From Chloroflexota bacterium (lineage in GTDB: Bacteria; Chloroflexota; Anaerolineae; Anaerolineales; UBA11579), in contig JABJGH010000053.1 of assembly GCA_018662365.1 (NCBI GenBank), forward strand, positions 1-64,000: DNA of 64,000 nt, written 5' to 3'. Position numbers and translations under genes: made by a program. A model generated the notes under the pieces. That model worked only from the letters and a program-made list of their open reading frames with translations, was not told the origin of the DNA and did no database searches. Every line of letters starts with the position of its first letter. The first letter of the stretch is position 1. Shown here one piece after another: positions 1 to 9,999 of the stretch.

Positions 1-186
1 TACCACCCTGTGTTGTGCGTGTCGAATGCAAGCCAATGCACCGGATTCATCGACTAATTTCATAATCCACCCACCATGTACATTTCCATGGGTGTTGGCC
101 ATTTCAGGCATCATCATTTGTGAAAGAGTAACCCTGGACGCTTTTACAGTTTTTTCACTTATTTGGGATTTGCTCATATTTACCAT
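1..186 (-). CDS. Acyl-CoA thioesterase (hotdog fold), partial: only the N-terminal part is in the window
   Basis: Reading leftward, the frame stays open to the window edge, giving about 62 residues. It carries GNVHGGWIMKLVDE at residues 34-47, followed by a Gly-Ala helix, which is the signature of YciA/BFIT-type cytosolic acyl-CoA thioesterases that hydrolyse acyl-CoA to free acid and CoA. Two in-frame ATGs are possible, at 186 and 177. The AGGA just upstream fits the first better. The start lies 6 bp after the stop of the preceding gene on the same strand, so the two are probably cotranscribed. The C-terminal half of the hotdog domain lies outside the window, so specificity cannot be judged. 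Confidence 0.78.
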   Translation of the reverse strand, partial: MVNMSKSQISEKTVKASRVTLSQMMMPEMANTHGNVHGGWIMKLVDESGALACIRHAQHRVV

Positions 187-192
187 TCCATC

Positions 193-576
193 CTATTCCA
201 TATCTGGTCGAAACTCACCTGCATCAATTGTAGGCAGTCTTTCTGGATCTTCCAACAATATGTCAATAGTGTCGTAGGCAATTTCTGCCATAAGAGGGGC
301 TAGTGGAGAAAAGGCGGGCAGGGCGACATTTGGCGGGGTCGGCGGAGAGACCAGCTTTGGCTTATTAAAATCATAAACCCGCTTTCGTAAGATTCTAGAA
401 TCCTCAGATAAATAACCAACATAATCCCCATATACAGAATAAACTTCTCGAGAAGTTAAGATAAACCCAACCCACTCTCCACTTAAGTTATAAAGCATGG
501 GATAGATCATATATGCATCACAATCTCCCAAAGTAGTATAAATCGGAACAGGTTTTCTTATTTTTGTTGTTGTCAT
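193..576 (-). CDS. Small conserved-looking hypothetical protein, possibly a 4-fold beta-flower type
   Basis: A 127-residue soluble protein without signal peptide or membrane segment. The first 65 residues alternate short beta strands (VPIYTTLGDCDAYMI, GEWVGFILTSREVYSVYG, DYVGYLSEDSRILRK), each with a Gly/Asp turn. That reads like a small repeat beta structure such as the 4-fold beta-flower domain; this is an impression, not a proven match. The middle is proline-rich (PPTPPNVALPAFSPLAP) and the tail is acidic. It lies between gtrA (42-bp gap) and the thioesterase (6-bp gap) on the same strand. No function can be assigned. Confidence 0.62.
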   Translation of the reverse strand: MTTTKIRKPVPIYTTLGDCDAYMIYPMLYNLSGEWVGFILTSREVYSVYGDYVGYLSEDSRILRKRVYDFNKPKLVSPPTPPNVALPAFSPLAPLMAEIAYDTIDILLEDPERLPTIDAGEFRPDME

Positions 577-618
577 TCAATGCCTATAATTAAATTATTA
601 TTTTTTTGTTTACTATAC

Positions 619-1074
619 TTATCCAACATCATTGTACGTCCAATATCTATTAATAAAGAAATTCCAGAACATCACGATGATGACCACAATGACTAATGCG
701 GAATTTTCTCCCAGTATCCTGGGTTGAAGCACGATTTCTAAATTCATCTTCTCGAAGATTAATATCAACCTTGGAACAATTAATGCAAACACCCCTGTTC
801 GGATCAATAATCCAAATAAATTTACAATCAAAAACTGCAATAATTGTCCAGTGATGGGCTTTGAGCGAGAATCTGGATAAGTCCAAAATCGATTGAATAA
901 AAAATTACTCATCACTGCAACCGAAAAAGAAATTATATTAGATAACACTGCGGATAGGTGCAAATAATTTCGTGCAATGTTAAAGGTTGAAAAGTCTACA
1001 ATAAACCCGATTAAGCCCACCACTGCGAATTTCAAAAATCTATCTCGCTCTCGCTTGTCCTTGACCAGGATCAT
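619..1074 (-). CDS. GtrA family membrane protein
   Basis: A 151-residue protein with four predicted membrane helices (about residues 12-32, 38-58, 77-98 and 122-142). It has the typical GtrA sequence features [16 protein letters not shown] near the N-terminus, [11 protein letters not shown] mid-protein and a second FFINRYWTY motif at the C-terminus. GtrA-type proteins are thought to help move lipid-linked sugars (such as undecaprenyl-phosphate glucose) across the membrane. It overlaps the upstream epimerase by 4 bp (ATGA), so the two are translationally coupled and likely work on the same surface glycan. Confidence 0.85.
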   Translation of the reverse strand: MILVKDKRERDRFLKFAVVGLIGFIVDFSTFNIARNYLHLSAVLSNIISFSVAVMSNFLFNRFWTYPDSRSKPITGQLLQFLIVNLFGLLIRTGVFALIVPRLILIFEKMNLEIVLQPRILGENSALVIVVIIVMFWNFFINRYWTYNDVG

Positions 1075-2030
1075 TGAATACCTAATTCAGATTTAAAATA
1101 ATTAATAGTATTCATAATCCCATCATCTAAACTAACATTTGGTGACCAATTTAATATATCTTTGGCACGAGTGATATCCGGTCGGCGACGTTGAGGATCC
1201 CCTTCTCCCCGCTGCTCTTTTTCATACACTGTGCCTTCAGGATTATTAGTAAGTGCGTTGATCACATCTGCAAATTCATTGATGCTGGTTTCAACCGGAT
1301 TTCCAATGTTTACGGGCATATGTTCGTCAGATATCAGCAGTTTATAGATTCCATTGATTAGATCATCCACATAACAAAATGACCTAGTTTGCTCACCGTC
1401 ACCATAGATCGTTAAGGCTTCTTTTTTCAGGGCTTGTTTAATAAAATTAGGCACCACCCTTCCATCGTCCACATGCATTCTTGGTCCATAAGTGTTAAAT
1501 ATTCTCACGATTCCCGTATTTACATCATGAAACCGATGATATGCCATCGTAAGAGCTTCTGCGAACCGCTTTGCTTCATCATACACAGAGCGTTCTCCAA
1601 TTGGGTTAACATGGCCCCAATAACTCTCGGTCTGAGGATGTTCCAACGGATCCCCATAAACTTCGCTGGTAGATGCCAATAAATATCTTGCTTTATTTGC
1701 AAGGGCAACACCTAAGGTATTATGTGTGCCTAATGCCCCTGCTTTCATTGTCTGAATGGGCAAGTTGGTGTATCCAAAAGGAGAATTTGGATTAGGACTA
1801 GCTGGAGAGGCAAAATGCATCACCGCGTCTAATTTTCCTGCAACAAAAATATATTTAGAAACATCATGGCGGAAAAAGGAAAATCGTTCATTCCCCATAA
1901 GGTGTGCAAGATTCTCTTTTTTCCCCGTTATGAAATTATCCATACCAATAACTTCATGGCCTTCTGCTAAAAGAAGATCACATAAGTTAGAGCCTAAAAA
2001 TCCAGCAGCTCCCGTAATTAATACTCGCAT
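1071..2030 (-). CDS. NAD-dependent epimerase/dehydratase, UDP-glucuronate decarboxylase (UDP-xylose synthase) type
   Basis: A 319-residue extended short-chain dehydrogenase. The N-terminal Rossmann motif is GAAGFLGS (residues 7-14). A Ser/Thr-containing active-site stretch (STSEVYG) and the catalytic YDEAKR (YxxxK) follow, then [10 protein letters not shown] and the nucleotide-sugar region [15 protein letters not shown]. This layout, including the HFASPASP stretch, is that of UDP-glucuronate decarboxylases, which make UDP-xylose from UDP-glucuronate; dTDP-glucose dehydratase-like activity is the main alternative. It is coupled to gtrA by a 4-bp overlap and follows the lipoprotein gene by 20 bp, forming a minus-strand envelope operon. 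Confidence 0.85.
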   Translation of the reverse strand: MRVLITGAAGFLGSNLCDLLLAEGHEVIGMDNFITGKKENLAHLMGNERFSFFRHDVSKYIFVAGKLDAVMHFASPASPNPNSPFGYTNLPIQTMKAGALGTHNTLGVALANKARYLLASTSEVYGDPLEHPQTESYWGHVNPIGERSVYDEAKRFAEALTMAYHRFHDVNTGIVRIFNTYGPRMHVDDGRVVPNFIKQALKKEALTIYGDGEQTRSFCYVDDLINGIYKLLISDEHMPVNIGNPVETSINEFADVINALTNNPEGTVYEKEQRGEGDPQRRRPDITRAKDILNWSPNVSLDDGIMNTINYFKSELGIQ

Positions 2031-2050
2031 TTATTTACCTCAATATGTCT

Positions 2051-3661
2051 TTATTTCCAATCTACTGCACTCGTTAAACCATCTCCGGTCAATTGTTGAC
2101 TCTGCCCAGTGAGGGTATTTACAATCCATAAATTTCCTTGATATGTCAAGGCAACCTGGAAATTATACTCGCTTTCTAAAAGGGGAGCCCATACAAAATC
2201 TTGTGGGGCTAACCCTTGAGCTCCTTCCGGTGGGAATACAGGTTTTTGGTTGGAACCGTCACGATCCATTACAAACAACCGGTACCCGCTGTTTCTGCTT
2301 TGAGTCGGTACCAATGCCTTTAGATAAGCAATTTTATAAGAGTCTTCTTCAAAACCACGAGGGACATGAGGAGATACACTTGGATTTGAAAACATCCCCA
2401 CTTGCTCTACCAAATTTATGGGAGGTCCCACCAATAAAGGGACTACTGTAAGGTCAAATAAAGGAGATTCTTCATGTGAGGACAATCCCTCTTGAGCCGC
2501 ATGAGTTACCAAATAGATATAATCTCCATCGGGTGCCCAAGAAACATCCGGCACCCATGCCCAATCACTTCCAGTTTGCAAAGGTACAACATCAAATACC
2601 GATTCAAGGGCCTCATCATCAAAATCTACATTTCCTATTCCATCTGGCCTTGTATATAACAATTCTTCACCATCTGGAGACCACTCGAAGTTCGTTCCCC
2701 ACCAACCATAAATCCCCCCAGAATTCTCATCTATCCCTGTTCTTGGGCCAGATACCCAACCTGAGTCATTAAAATTTATAAATTTCAGATCATTATTCGC
2801 CTGCCAACCCGGAGACGTCGAACTTGGTTTAACCGAAGAGAAAACTATTCCTAACCCCGAATCGGGAATCCAATCGGCAAAATGAATAATATTACTCACT
2901 TTAAGGTCTATTTCCAAACCGGTTTCATCATTAACTTTTGCAACCCATAATTCATTGATTTCATCTTCATCATCGCTTGATCTTGAATAAAGTAACCATT
3001 CTCCATCTGGTGATAATTTCAGAATAAACCCGTCCAAATCACCAGTGGTAACAATGGGTCTCCGAATCCCGGTATTTTCCTCCATCAACCAAGCATTTCC
3101 TGCCGAAATATATATTAGTTTCCCTTCAATGGGTACAGCGGCAAATGGAGCTTGACTTCCCACCATCACAATTTCTGGAACTGGTGCTTCAAGAATGGTT
3201 GTTTTCACCACACTATTACTTACTTCAATTCCGTTTTCTAAAATCTTTCGGTATGTTATTTCTTGAACCCCATTTTTCCCGGGTTGAATTAAACGCCTTT
3301 CTCCCTCTGGGAGAGATTCATTCCTAAGATCTTGAGTTTCGTAGGGGATGACTTCTTCTTGAATAACAAAATCTTCAATAATTCTGGTAAGAGTTATATT
3401 ATCTTCATTTTTAAGAATTGTATAAAGCGGGGGATCACTTTCATCTAAAATATTTAAGGGAATACCAACCAGCTCAAATGCGTCTCGAGCTGTACTTCCT
3501 GAAGGGATTTCAGCGCTTATAGATTCGCCATCTACGAATAATGAAATAGAAAGATTTTCTTGGGTGATTTCGGGAGATCCACAAGCATAAACAAGCAAAG
3601 AAAATAGTAAGAAATTGAGTCTGATAAATTTAAATTTCCGCATGGGCTGGTATAATCTCAC
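2051..3661 (-). CDS. Lipoprotein with DUF348/G5-like N-terminus and PD40/TolB-like beta-propeller
   Basis: A 536-residue exported protein. A basic N-terminus, a hydrophobic segment and the lipobox-like VYAC at about residue 27 predict a lipoprotein signal. Residues about 35-165 resemble a ubiquitin-like DUF348 unit followed by a G5 domain ([20 protein letters not shown], then an ITYR strand), a pairing known from cell-wall and resuscitation-factor proteins. From about residue 180 to the end, WD40-like PD40 strands recur ([36 protein letters not shown]), a TolB-type propeller. The start may be GTG at 3661 or, six codons in, ATG at 3643; neither has a clear Shine-Dalgarno. It is first in the minus-strand envelope operon. 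Confidence 0.78.
   Translation of the reverse strand: MRLYQPMRKFKFIRLNFLLFSLLVYACGSPEITQENLSISLFVDGESISAEIPSGSTARDAFELVGIPLNILDESDPPLYTILKNEDNITLTRIIEDFVIQEEVIPYETQDLRNESLPEGERRLIQPGKNGVQEITYRKILENGIEVSNSVVKTTILEAPVPEIVMVGSQAPFAAVPIEGKLIYISAGNAWLMEENTGIRRPIVTTGDLDGFILKLSPDGEWLLYSRSSDDEDEINELWVAKVNDETGLEIDLKVSNIIHFADWIPDSGLGIVFSSVKPSSTSPGWQANNDLKFINFNDSGWVSGPRTGIDENSGGIYGWWGTNFEWSPDGEELLYTRPDGIGNVDFDDEALESVFDVVPLQTGSDWAWVPDVSWAPDGDYIYLVTHAAQEGLSSHEESPLFDLTVVPLLVGPPINLVEQVGMFSNPSVSPHVPRGFEEDSYKIAYLKALVPTQSRNSGYRLFVMDRDGSNQKPVFPPEGAQGLAPQDFVWAPLLESEYNFQVALTYQGNLWIVNTLTGQSQQLTGDGLTSAVDWK
3648..3656 (+). promoter_or_regulatory. Extended -10 promoter element for the scpB operon
   Basis: TGGTATAAT matches the extended -10 consensus (TGn-TATAAT) exactly. 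No good -35 is seen. The predicted start at about 3663 leaves a 50-nt leader before scpB. It overlaps the 5' end of the divergent lipoprotein gene if that gene uses its GTG start. Confidence 0.55.
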
Positions 3662-3713
3662 TTTGCAATAGATACCAAAATTGTAATTCCTTAAGGATAA
3701 ATTTAATTATAGC

Positions 3714-4334
3714 ATGTCAGAAGAAATCAACAATAAAAACGCTTCCTCGATTGAAATATCTCTGATCTCAAAAATAGAAGCCCTCCTTTTTGTTTCTCCT
3801 AATGCAGTAAATACTAGTCAACTGGCGACTGCACTAGACAGTACCCCGCGTGAGGTGGAAAAAAGCATCGGTAAATTGGAAGAATTATATAAAAATCGGG
3901 GGCTTAGGATTCAAAGACATCGGGGGAAAATTCAATTAATGACCGCCCCTGAAGTTGGTAAACTAATTGAGCGGTTTTTGAGTCTTGAAGCATCTACAAA
4001 ACTAACCCATGCAGCGTTAGAAACTTTGTCAATAATTGCTTACCAACAACCCGTTACCCGCCCTGAGGTGGACTCAATTAGAGGGGTTAATAGTGATAGT
4101 GTAATAAAAAATATGCTAAGCAAGGGACTAATTGAAGAAGCAGGCCGATCCGAAGGACCTGGCAAGCCGATCCTTTATAATACTTCCCCAGAATTTTTAC
4201 AGCATTTTGGGTTAACTACCATTAAAGAACTCCCACCATTGCAATTACCAGAAACTCCTCCGCTATTAAACAATGATACTGCGGATGGAAAACAAACCGA
4301 ATTACCCTTAGATAAAACACTTTTAAAAGAATAA
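3714..4334 (+). CDS. scpB: Segregation and condensation protein B
   Basis: A 206-residue protein with the two winged-helix domains of ScpB (about residues 14-90 and 95-175). Typical stretches are ISKIEALLFVSP near the N-terminus, the central THAALETLSIIAYQQPVTR, and IRGVNSDSVIKNMLSKGLI, where the family motif is IRGV(D/N)S. ScpB dimers bind the kleisin ScpA and the Smc ATPase to form the condensin that organises chromosomes. scpA is not adjacent here; scpB is instead followed 4 bp later by a pseudouridine synthase gene, a common pairing. The last 25 residues are poorly conserved and Leu/Pro-rich. Confidence 0.93.
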   Translation: MSEEINNKNASSIEISLISKIEALLFVSPNAVNTSQLATALDSTPREVEKSIGKLEELYKNRGLRIQRHRGKIQLMTAPEVGKLIERFLSLEASTKLTHAALETLSIIAYQQPVTRPEVDSIRGVNSDSVIKNMLSKGLIEEAGRSEGPGKPILYNTSPEFLQHFGLTTIKELPPLQLPETPPLLNNDTADGKQTELPLDKTLLKE

Positions 4335-4338
4335 AATT

Positions 4339-5106
4339 ATGACAGAAGAACGAGTACAAAAGATCATGGCCCATGCTGGGGTCGCCTCGCGAAGAGAAAG
4401 CGAGAAATTAATTGAACAAGGTCGGGTAACAGTAAATGGCGAGAAAATATCGCTGGGTACGAAAGCCGACTCTTTAAAAGATGATATCCGAGTGGATGGC
4501 TCTAAAATCAATACCAAAGAAGATTTTGTTTATATCGCCCTGCACAAACCCCGCGGAGTTTTATCAAGCACAAAGGTACAAAGACAACAGGATGATATGC
4601 AAACGATTCTTGATCTGGTTCCCGAGAAGAAGAGAATTTACCCTATTGGACGTTTGGATCTCGATAGTGAAGGCTTGGTATTACTCACCAATGATGGCGA
4701 TTTAGCCAACCAATTATCCCATCCTAGATTTGGCCACGAAAAAGAATATCGGGTTTTGGTAGCAAGTCAACCCAAGAGAAGACAACTAGAAACTTGGATG
4801 AGAGGGGTTATTCTCCCTGATGGTTATCAAACCCAACCTGTCGATGTAAAATTTGAACGAAATCATGGAAAAGGCGCCTGGCTTAGGGTAACCATGAAGG
4901 AAGGCCGTAAACGCCAAATTCGGGAAACCGCCAGGACCTTAGGGCTCCCCGTTGCCAAACTTATACGGGTACGAATTGGCAGTTTGCTGCTCGGAAATCT
5001 AGCGTCAAGAAAATATCGGTATTTAAGTGAAAATGAGGTCTTGGAATTAAAAAAGGCTCCAAAATCATCGAAAAGAAATCCTCCGAAGAAAAATCGTCAT
5101 AATTAA
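4339..5106 (+). CDS. Pseudouridine synthase, RsuA/RluB/E/F family
   Basis: A 255-residue enzyme. Residues 1-55 form an S4 RNA-binding domain (VQKIMAHAGVASRRESEKLI). The catalytic domain has the family motif GRLDLDSEGL at residues 104-113, with the catalytic aspartate at about 107, then LTNDGDLANQLSHP, and near the C-terminus KEGRKRQIRE. These enzymes isomerise specific uridines in 16S or 23S rRNA. Gene order next to scpB and the large-subunit look suggest RluB-like (23S) activity, but the target cannot be read from sequence alone. The C-terminal tail is Lys/Pro-rich and disordered. It starts 4 bp after scpB. Confidence 0.92.
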   Translation: MTEERVQKIMAHAGVASRRESEKLIEQGRVTVNGEKISLGTKADSLKDDIRVDGSKINTKEDFVYIALHKPRGVLSSTKVQRQQDDMQTILDLVPEKKRIYPIGRLDLDSEGLVLLTNDGDLANQLSHPRFGHEKEYRVLVASQPKRRQLETWMRGVILPDGYQTQPVDVKFERNHGKGAWLRVTMKEGRKRQIRETARTLGLPVAKLIRVRIGSLLLGNLASRKYRYLSENEVLELKKAPKSSKRNPPKKNRHN

Positions 5107-5187
5107 ATAATCGTAAAGATATATATTTCCCCCATTATATGGTTGTAATCTATTTTAATAAAATAATTAAGAATTGAATTTCTGAAA

Positions 5188-5217
5188 TTGGCAATTTCAT
5201 TATTAATCACGTAAAAT
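5188..5217 (+). promoter_or_regulatory. Sigma-70-type promoter for the glycosyltransferase-NHL gene
   Basis: TTGGCA (5188-5193), an 18-bp spacer and TAAAAT (5212-5217) lie 38 bp before the start codon. AGGAGAGG (about 5244-5251) is a strong Shine-Dalgarno for ATG 5255. Confidence 0.5.
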
Positions 5218-5254
5218 GAAGGGGAGTTTTTGAATTCAATATTTAGGAGAGGGT

Positions 5255-8200
5255 ATGCAACTGTCTACTGAAGAGAAAAAACAAAGTTGGTTAGACCGCC
5301 CCATCTTTGAAACCATATCTCTTAATTGGGAAGTGATTTTATTTGGATTGATCCTCGCCCTTGCGATTTTCACGAGGCTTTACGATCTCGGGGCAAGGGT
5401 AATGAGCCACGATGAAAGCTTGCATACCTATTTTTCATGGGTTTTATTTAAAAGGGGTGAATTTGCTCATACACCATTAATGCATGGACCATTTCAATTT
5501 CACTTTTTAGCGTTGGTGTACTTTTTATTTGGGGACAATGATTTCACGGCTCGTATCCCTGCAATAATCACCAGCATTGCCACGATCGGTTTTCTCTGGC
5601 AATATCGCCGGTATTTGGGGCGAATCGGTACCCTGGTTGCTGCCTTTCTATTTACTTTCTCTCCCTTTATGCTTTATTACGGTCGCTATGTTAGAAATGA
5701 ATCCTATGTCGGATTATTTGGAATCATTACACTTTGGGCGGTCTTGCGCTATTTAGATACAGGGAAACATCATTTCTTATACTGGTTAGTAACAGCAACA
5801 TCGTTGCATTTCACAACTAAGGAAACCTCGTTTATTTATACCGCTCAAGTTCTATTATTTCTTGGGTTTTTATTCCTGGGCCAAATTACTAAAGCAAAAT
5901 GGAAATCTGAGTCCAAAAGAAAACTCTTCATTTGGTTATTAATCGCTACACTAATTTTTGCCGCTGGGGCTTTAGGAAGTCATCGAATGTTGACCTCTTC
6001 GACCACCCTTGACTCTGGTGAGGTATCTGCTCCTTTGGATTTGGAATCTGATATTGCCGAGGAAACCGGACAAAGCATTGAACCAACCACCTTAATATTT
6101 GGTGGATTAGCCGTCATATCTTTTGCAATAGCATTTGGTATTTTGATTGTAGGTTATGGGTGGGAAAATTTAAAGAGAGTGAGGTCCTTTGAGGTCATGC
6201 TGTTACTTTTTGCTTTGATCCTACCTCATTTATCCGCCTTTCCTATTCGCCTCTTTGGCTATGACCCCATGGATTACACAACGATGGCAAGCCTGTTAAG
6301 GATCGGGGCTTTCCTTCTTCCATTAATTCTCGTGTCGTTTGCTGCCGGTTTGTTATGGAACCCAAAACAATGGTTAATCAATGTGGCCATTTTTTATAGC
6401 ATTTTTATATTGTTCTTTACAACGATGTTTACCAACGGTACGGGATTCTTCTCTGGGCTGGTGGGTTCTTTAGGATATTGGCTAATCCAACAAGGTGTCG
6501 AAAGAGGGAGTCAGCCAAGCTATTATTATGTTTTAGTTCAATTACCTATCTATGAATATTTGGTCATTTTAGGATCTCTTCTAGCGGCAAGCATTGGTAT
6601 TTATAAAATCACAAAGGGGAGAAAAGCAAAATTAGTAGTTGATCATGATTCGGAAGAAATTGAAACAGAAGATCTTGTACCCTTTTTAGAAATAGAAGCC
6701 AAAGATCCAAATATCATCCCAAGCAAAAAAACTGCGCTAATTCTATTCGCATATTGGGCAGTTTCAAGCTTGATTGCATACTCAGTTGCTGGCGAGAAAA
6801 TGCCTTGGCTCACCTTCCACATTGTTCTTCCTATGTTGTTATTAACTGCTTGGGCAATTGGATATCTCATTGAAAAATTGAATTGGGACATAATTAAAAA
6901 TAATTTTGTGTGGTTGATCTCCATCATTTTTCCCGTTTTTCTATTGAGTTTAGCAGGAATTAGTAAGAGTCTATTTTCAGGTGTAAAACCTTTTCAAGGA
7001 AAATCCTTAGATCAACTTGAAACAACTAGCACATTTATGTTCGCATTAATGATTAGTATTGCATGTCTTGCTGGGTTGATAATCTTAATTAATAGAAATA
7101 AATTAGCGTGGAAACAATCTCTAATTATTCTATCCTTAACTATTTTTTCAATATTAGGATTAACAACCATCCGCGCATCAATCACGGCCTCCTACATAAA
7201 TCACGACCGAGCAACCGAATTTTTGGTTTATGCGCACTCCGCTCGTGGTGTCAAAGATGTAATGGAACAAGTAGAAGATCTTTCCCTAAGATTAACCAAT
7301 GGATTGGCGATAGAGGTTGCCTATGACGATGATATTTCATGGCCTTTTACTTGGTACTTACGCAATTATTACAATCAAAAGTTTTACGGAGGAAACCCAA
7401 CCCGCGATCTTAGAGATTCACCCATAATCCTTGTAGGGGACAATAATTTTTCTAAAGTTGAGCCAATTGTTGCCCAAGGATATTATCAATTTAATTATAT
7501 TCGCATGTGGTGGCCTATTCAGGATTATTTCGATCTCACGCCAGAAAGAATAAAAAATTATTTTTCTGATCCCGCATTGAGAAGTGGAATATTAGATATT
7601 TGGTTTAATCGGGATTACTCCAGCTATGGTGAGGCAACTGGGAGAGATTTTAGTCTGCCAAATTGGTCTCCTGCGGACAAAATGCGAATGTACATAAGAA
7701 AAGATATCGTCGCCCAATTATGGGATTACGGTGTCAGTATCGATGCAGACCAGGTCATTATAGATCCCTATGAAAATAAGCAAATTGATCTAATCCCAGA
7801 CCAAATCATTGCCGGTGCTGAAGGTGGGAGTATTTTCAACGATCCTCGTGGAATTGCCCTAGCACCAGATGGAAGTATTTATGTTGCAGATTCAAATAAT
7901 CACCGAATTGTTCAAATTCTAGATGGTGAAATGATAAATGAATGGGGAAGTTTTAGCCCAATCGATGCCAATGGAAATGCCCCAGCAGGAAAATTTTATG
8001 AACCTTGGAGTGTGGCTGTCTCCCCGGATGGTGAATTCGTCTATGTAGCAGATACATGGAATCACCGCATACAAAAATTCACCTCTGACGGTAAATTCCT
8101 ATCTATGTGGGGCTTCTTTGCCCAATCTGAAGATCCCTTTGCCTTTTGGGGTCCAAGAGATATTGCAATAGATGCGAATGGGAATTTGTACGTTTCTAAC

Positions 8201-8677
8201 ACTGGAAATAAGAGAATTACTATATTTGATCCAGATGGAAATTTCATCAGCCAATTTGGGAATGTGGGTTTTGGGTTGGGAGAATTTGATGAACCTGTGG
8301 GGGTAGCCGTTTCAAAAGAATCCGGTGTGGTTTATGTAGCGGATACATGGAACCAACGTATTCAAGCATTTTCCCCAAATGGGAATAATGTTTTTTCTGC
8401 CTATAACTCCTGGGATATCACTGGCTGGTATGGGCAATCTTTGGATAATAAACCGTTTTTGACGGTTGGGGATGATCAAAATCTATATGTGGCTGATCCC
8501 GAATTATCTAGGATTCTTGTTTTTGATCCTGATGGAGAATTCCTTTATTATTTCGGTGATTCCTCGGTTGGGATTAATAATATTGGCATCGTAAGCGATC
8601 TGATACCCGATGGAGAAGGTGGGTTATGGGTGAGTGATTCTCAAGACAATCGCTTGCTCCACTATACCTTACCCTAG
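5255..8677 (+). CDS. TIGR03663-type integral membrane glycosyltransferase fused to a C-terminal NHL beta-propeller
   Basis: A 1140-residue protein. The N-terminal half is a polytopic membrane enzyme of the GT39/GT-C type: the first extracytoplasmic loop has MSHDESLHTYFSWVLFKRGE (about residues 50-69), whose acidic pair is the expected catalytic motif, followed by HGPFQFHFLA and YYGRYVRNESYVG. Multiple membrane helices run to about residue 640. Residues about 640-850 form an extracytoplasmic domain. Residues about 852-1140 hold six NHL repeats (for example PRGIALAPDGSIYVADSNNH and VYVADTWNHRIQKF). TIGR03663 proteins are linked to polyprenyl-phosphate sugar transfer or flipping. The fused propeller probably binds a glycan or protein outside the cell. 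Start set by the Shine-Dalgarno. Confidence 0.85.
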   Translation: MQLSTEEKKQSWLDRPIFETISLNWEVILFGLILALAIFTRLYDLGARVMSHDESLHTYFSWVLFKRGEFAHTPLMHGPFQFHFLALVYFLFGDNDFTARIPAIITSIATIGFLWQYRRYLGRIGTLVAAFLFTFSPFMLYYGRYVRNESYVGLFGIITLWAVLRYLDTGKHHFLYWLVTATSLHFTTKETSFIYTAQVLLFLGFLFLGQITKAKWKSESKRKLFIWLLIATLIFAAGALGSHRMLTSSTTLDSGEVSAPLDLESDIAEETGQSIEPTTLIFGGLAVISFAIAFGILIVGYGWENLKRVRSFEVMLLLFALILPHLSAFPIRLFGYDPMDYTTMASLLRIGAFLLPLILVSFAAGLLWNPKQWLINVAIFYSIFILFFTTMFTNGTGFFSGLVGSLGYWLIQQGVERGSQPSYYYVLVQLPIYEYLVILGSLLAASIGIYKITKGRKAKLVVDHDSEEIETEDLVPFLEIEAKDPNIIPSKKTALILFAYWAVSSLIAYSVAGEKMPWLTFHIVLPMLLLTAWAIGYLIEKLNWDIIKNNFVWLISIIFPVFLLSLAGISKSLFSGVKPFQGKSLDQLETTSTFMFALMISIACLAGLIILINRNKLAWKQSLIILSLTIFSILGLTTIRASITASYINHDRATEFLVYAHSARGVKDVMEQVEDLSLRLTNGLAIEVAYDDDISWPFTWYLRNYYNQKFYGGNPTRDLRDSPIILVGDNNFSKVEPIVAQGYYQFNYIRMWWPIQDYFDLTPERIKNYFSDPALRSGILDIWFNRDYSSYGEATGRDFSLPNWSPADKMRMYIRKDIVAQLWDYGVSIDADQVIIDPYENKQIDLIPDQIIAGAEGGSIFNDPRGIALAPDGSIYVADSNNHRIVQILDGEMINEWGSFSPIDANGNAPAGKFYEPWSVAVSPDGEFVYVADTWNHRIQKFTSDGKFLSMWGFFAQSEDPFAFWGPRDIAIDANGNLYVSNTGNKRITIFDPDGNFISQFGNVGFGLGEFDEPVGVAVSKESGVVYVADTWNQRIQAFSPNGNNVFSAYNSWDITGWYGQSLDNKPFLTVGDDQNLYVADPELSRILVFDPDGEFLYYFGDSSVGINNIGIVSDLIPDGEGGLWVSDSQDNRLLHYTLP

Positions 8678-8694
8678 CATACGAAAGTAGAGAT

Positions 8695-8726
8695 AAGACC
8701 GGAGGGAAATTCCTCCGGTCTTTTAT
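8695..8726 (+). terminator. Rho-independent terminator after the glycosyltransferase-NHL gene
   Basis: A perfect 11-bp stem (AAGACCGGAGG / CCTCCGGTCTT) with a 6-nt loop, followed by a T-rich run, 17 bp after the stop codon. Confidence 0.9.
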
Positions 8727-8788
8727 TTAGATAAAGCAAATTTATTTGTACTACGAAGTATTTGTTCAATCTGTTTATAAAACTTAGA

Positions 8789-8797
8789 TGGTATAAT
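8789..8797 (+). promoter_or_regulatory. Extended -10 promoter element for sucCD
   Basis: TGGTATAAT is a perfect extended -10 and sits 60 bp before the sucC start. No convincing -35 hexamer was seen, as expected for extended -10 promoters. Confidence 0.55.
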
Positions 8798-8857
8798 TTT
8801 CCCCGGTTTATACAAATCAATACATGGCTGAAATGCCAAATCCACAAAGAGAATAAA

Positions 8858-9997
8858 ATGAAATTACACGAATATCAATCCAAAAGAATTTTCGCCAAGT
8901 TTGGCGTCCCTATTCCAAAGGGAGAGGTAGCAACTACCCCAGAAGAAGCAAAAAAGATCGCTCAAGATTTGGGGGGAAGCGTTGTTGTAAAATCTCAAGT
9001 TTTGGTAGGAGGAAGAGGAAAAGCTGGGGGTATCAAGTTAGCAAAATCTCCAGATGAGGCAGAAAAATATGCCAAAGAAATCCTCGATCTAGAAATCAAA
9101 GGGCTGCCTGTCAACCTTGTACTTATTGACGAAGCAGCTGAAATTAACAACGAAATTTATCTCGGCATTACCAATGATCGTGGAGCCAGAATGCCTGTTT
9201 TTATGGCTTCTGCAGCCGGGGGTGTGGACATTGAAGAAGTTGCAGCAACCACCCCAGAAAAGATCATAAAAGTACATATCCACCCATTGATGGGATTGCA
9301 AAATTATCAGGTTTTAGACCTCGCTGCCGGAATATCCTTGCCCCGAGCATTGTGGAAAGAATTTGATGTAATTGCAAAAGGATTATGGGAAGCTTACAAA
9401 AATAATGATGCCACCCTTGCAGAAATCAACCCTTTAATTATTACCGCCGATAACCACCTCAAGGCCGTAGATGGCAAAATGGTGATAGACGACAATGCGT
9501 TATTCCGCCAAAAAGAATTAAATGAACAACGAGACCTTACCGGTGAAAATGAAGCGGAGTTAAAAGCAAAGGAATCTGATCTTACTTTTATCAAATTAGA
9601 TGGTGATATAGGATGCATGGTAAATGGGGCAGGTCTTGCGATGGCAACCATGGATATCCTGGACCAATATGGAGGATCCCCAGCCAATTTCCTAGATATT
9701 GGAGGTGGTGCTGATGAAGAACAAGTTGCAGCCGCACTTAGAATCATCCTAGAAGATGAGAATGTAAAAGCAGTCCTCTTTAACATTTTTGGAGGAATTA
9801 CACGGGGAGATCAGGTTGCCAAAGGAATTGTGGCTGCACTTAAAGAAATTAAGACTGACATACCCATGGTCGTTCGATTGGTGGGTACAAACTCAGAAGA
9901 AGGTCGGGAAATCTTAGCCGAAACAAAAATGATTACCGCAAAAACATTATCCGAAGCAGCGAAAAAATCTGTTGCCGCTGCGAAGGGAGAATTATAG
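8858..9997 (+). CDS. sucC: Succinate--CoA ligase (ADP-forming), beta subunit
   Basis: A 379-residue protein starting at [18 protein letters not shown], the standard N-terminus of the family; an in-frame upstream ATG at 8762 lies before the promoter and is rejected. An ATP-grasp domain covers about residues 1-230 ([13 protein letters not shown], then AEINPLI with its metal/nucleotide ligands). The C-terminal ligase domain has [13 protein letters not shown] and [16 protein letters not shown]. It forms the heterotetramer with SucD that interconverts succinyl-CoA and succinate with phosphorylation of ADP in the TCA cycle. Stop and sucD start are 2 bp apart. Confidence 0.97.
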   Translation: MKLHEYQSKRIFAKFGVPIPKGEVATTPEEAKKIAQDLGGSVVVKSQVLVGGRGKAGGIKLAKSPDEAEKYAKEILDLEIKGLPVNLVLIDEAAEINNEIYLGITNDRGARMPVFMASAAGGVDIEEVAATTPEKIIKVHIHPLMGLQNYQVLDLAAGISLPRALWKEFDVIAKGLWEAYKNNDATLAEINPLIITADNHLKAVDGKMVIDDNALFRQKELNEQRDLTGENEAELKAKESDLTFIKLDGDIGCMVNGAGLAMATMDILDQYGGSPANFLDIGGGADEEQVAAALRIILEDENVKAVLFNIFGGITRGDQVAKGIVAALKEIKTDIPMVVRLVGTNSEEGREILAETKMITAKTLSEAAKKSVAAAKGEL

Positions 9998-9999
9998 GA

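Noticed and set aside
26..277. Plus-strand reading frame at the window start
   Set aside because: It is antisense to the clear thioesterase N-terminus and has no ribosome site.
8762..8857. N-terminal extension of SucC
   Set aside because: It would begin upstream of the promoter -10 and lacks similarity to the family start MKLHEYQ.
9394..9786. Long minus-strand frame inside sucC, and a similar one inside sucD (10479-10862)
   Set aside because: Both are Ser/Ala-rich antisense shadows of strongly coding genes.
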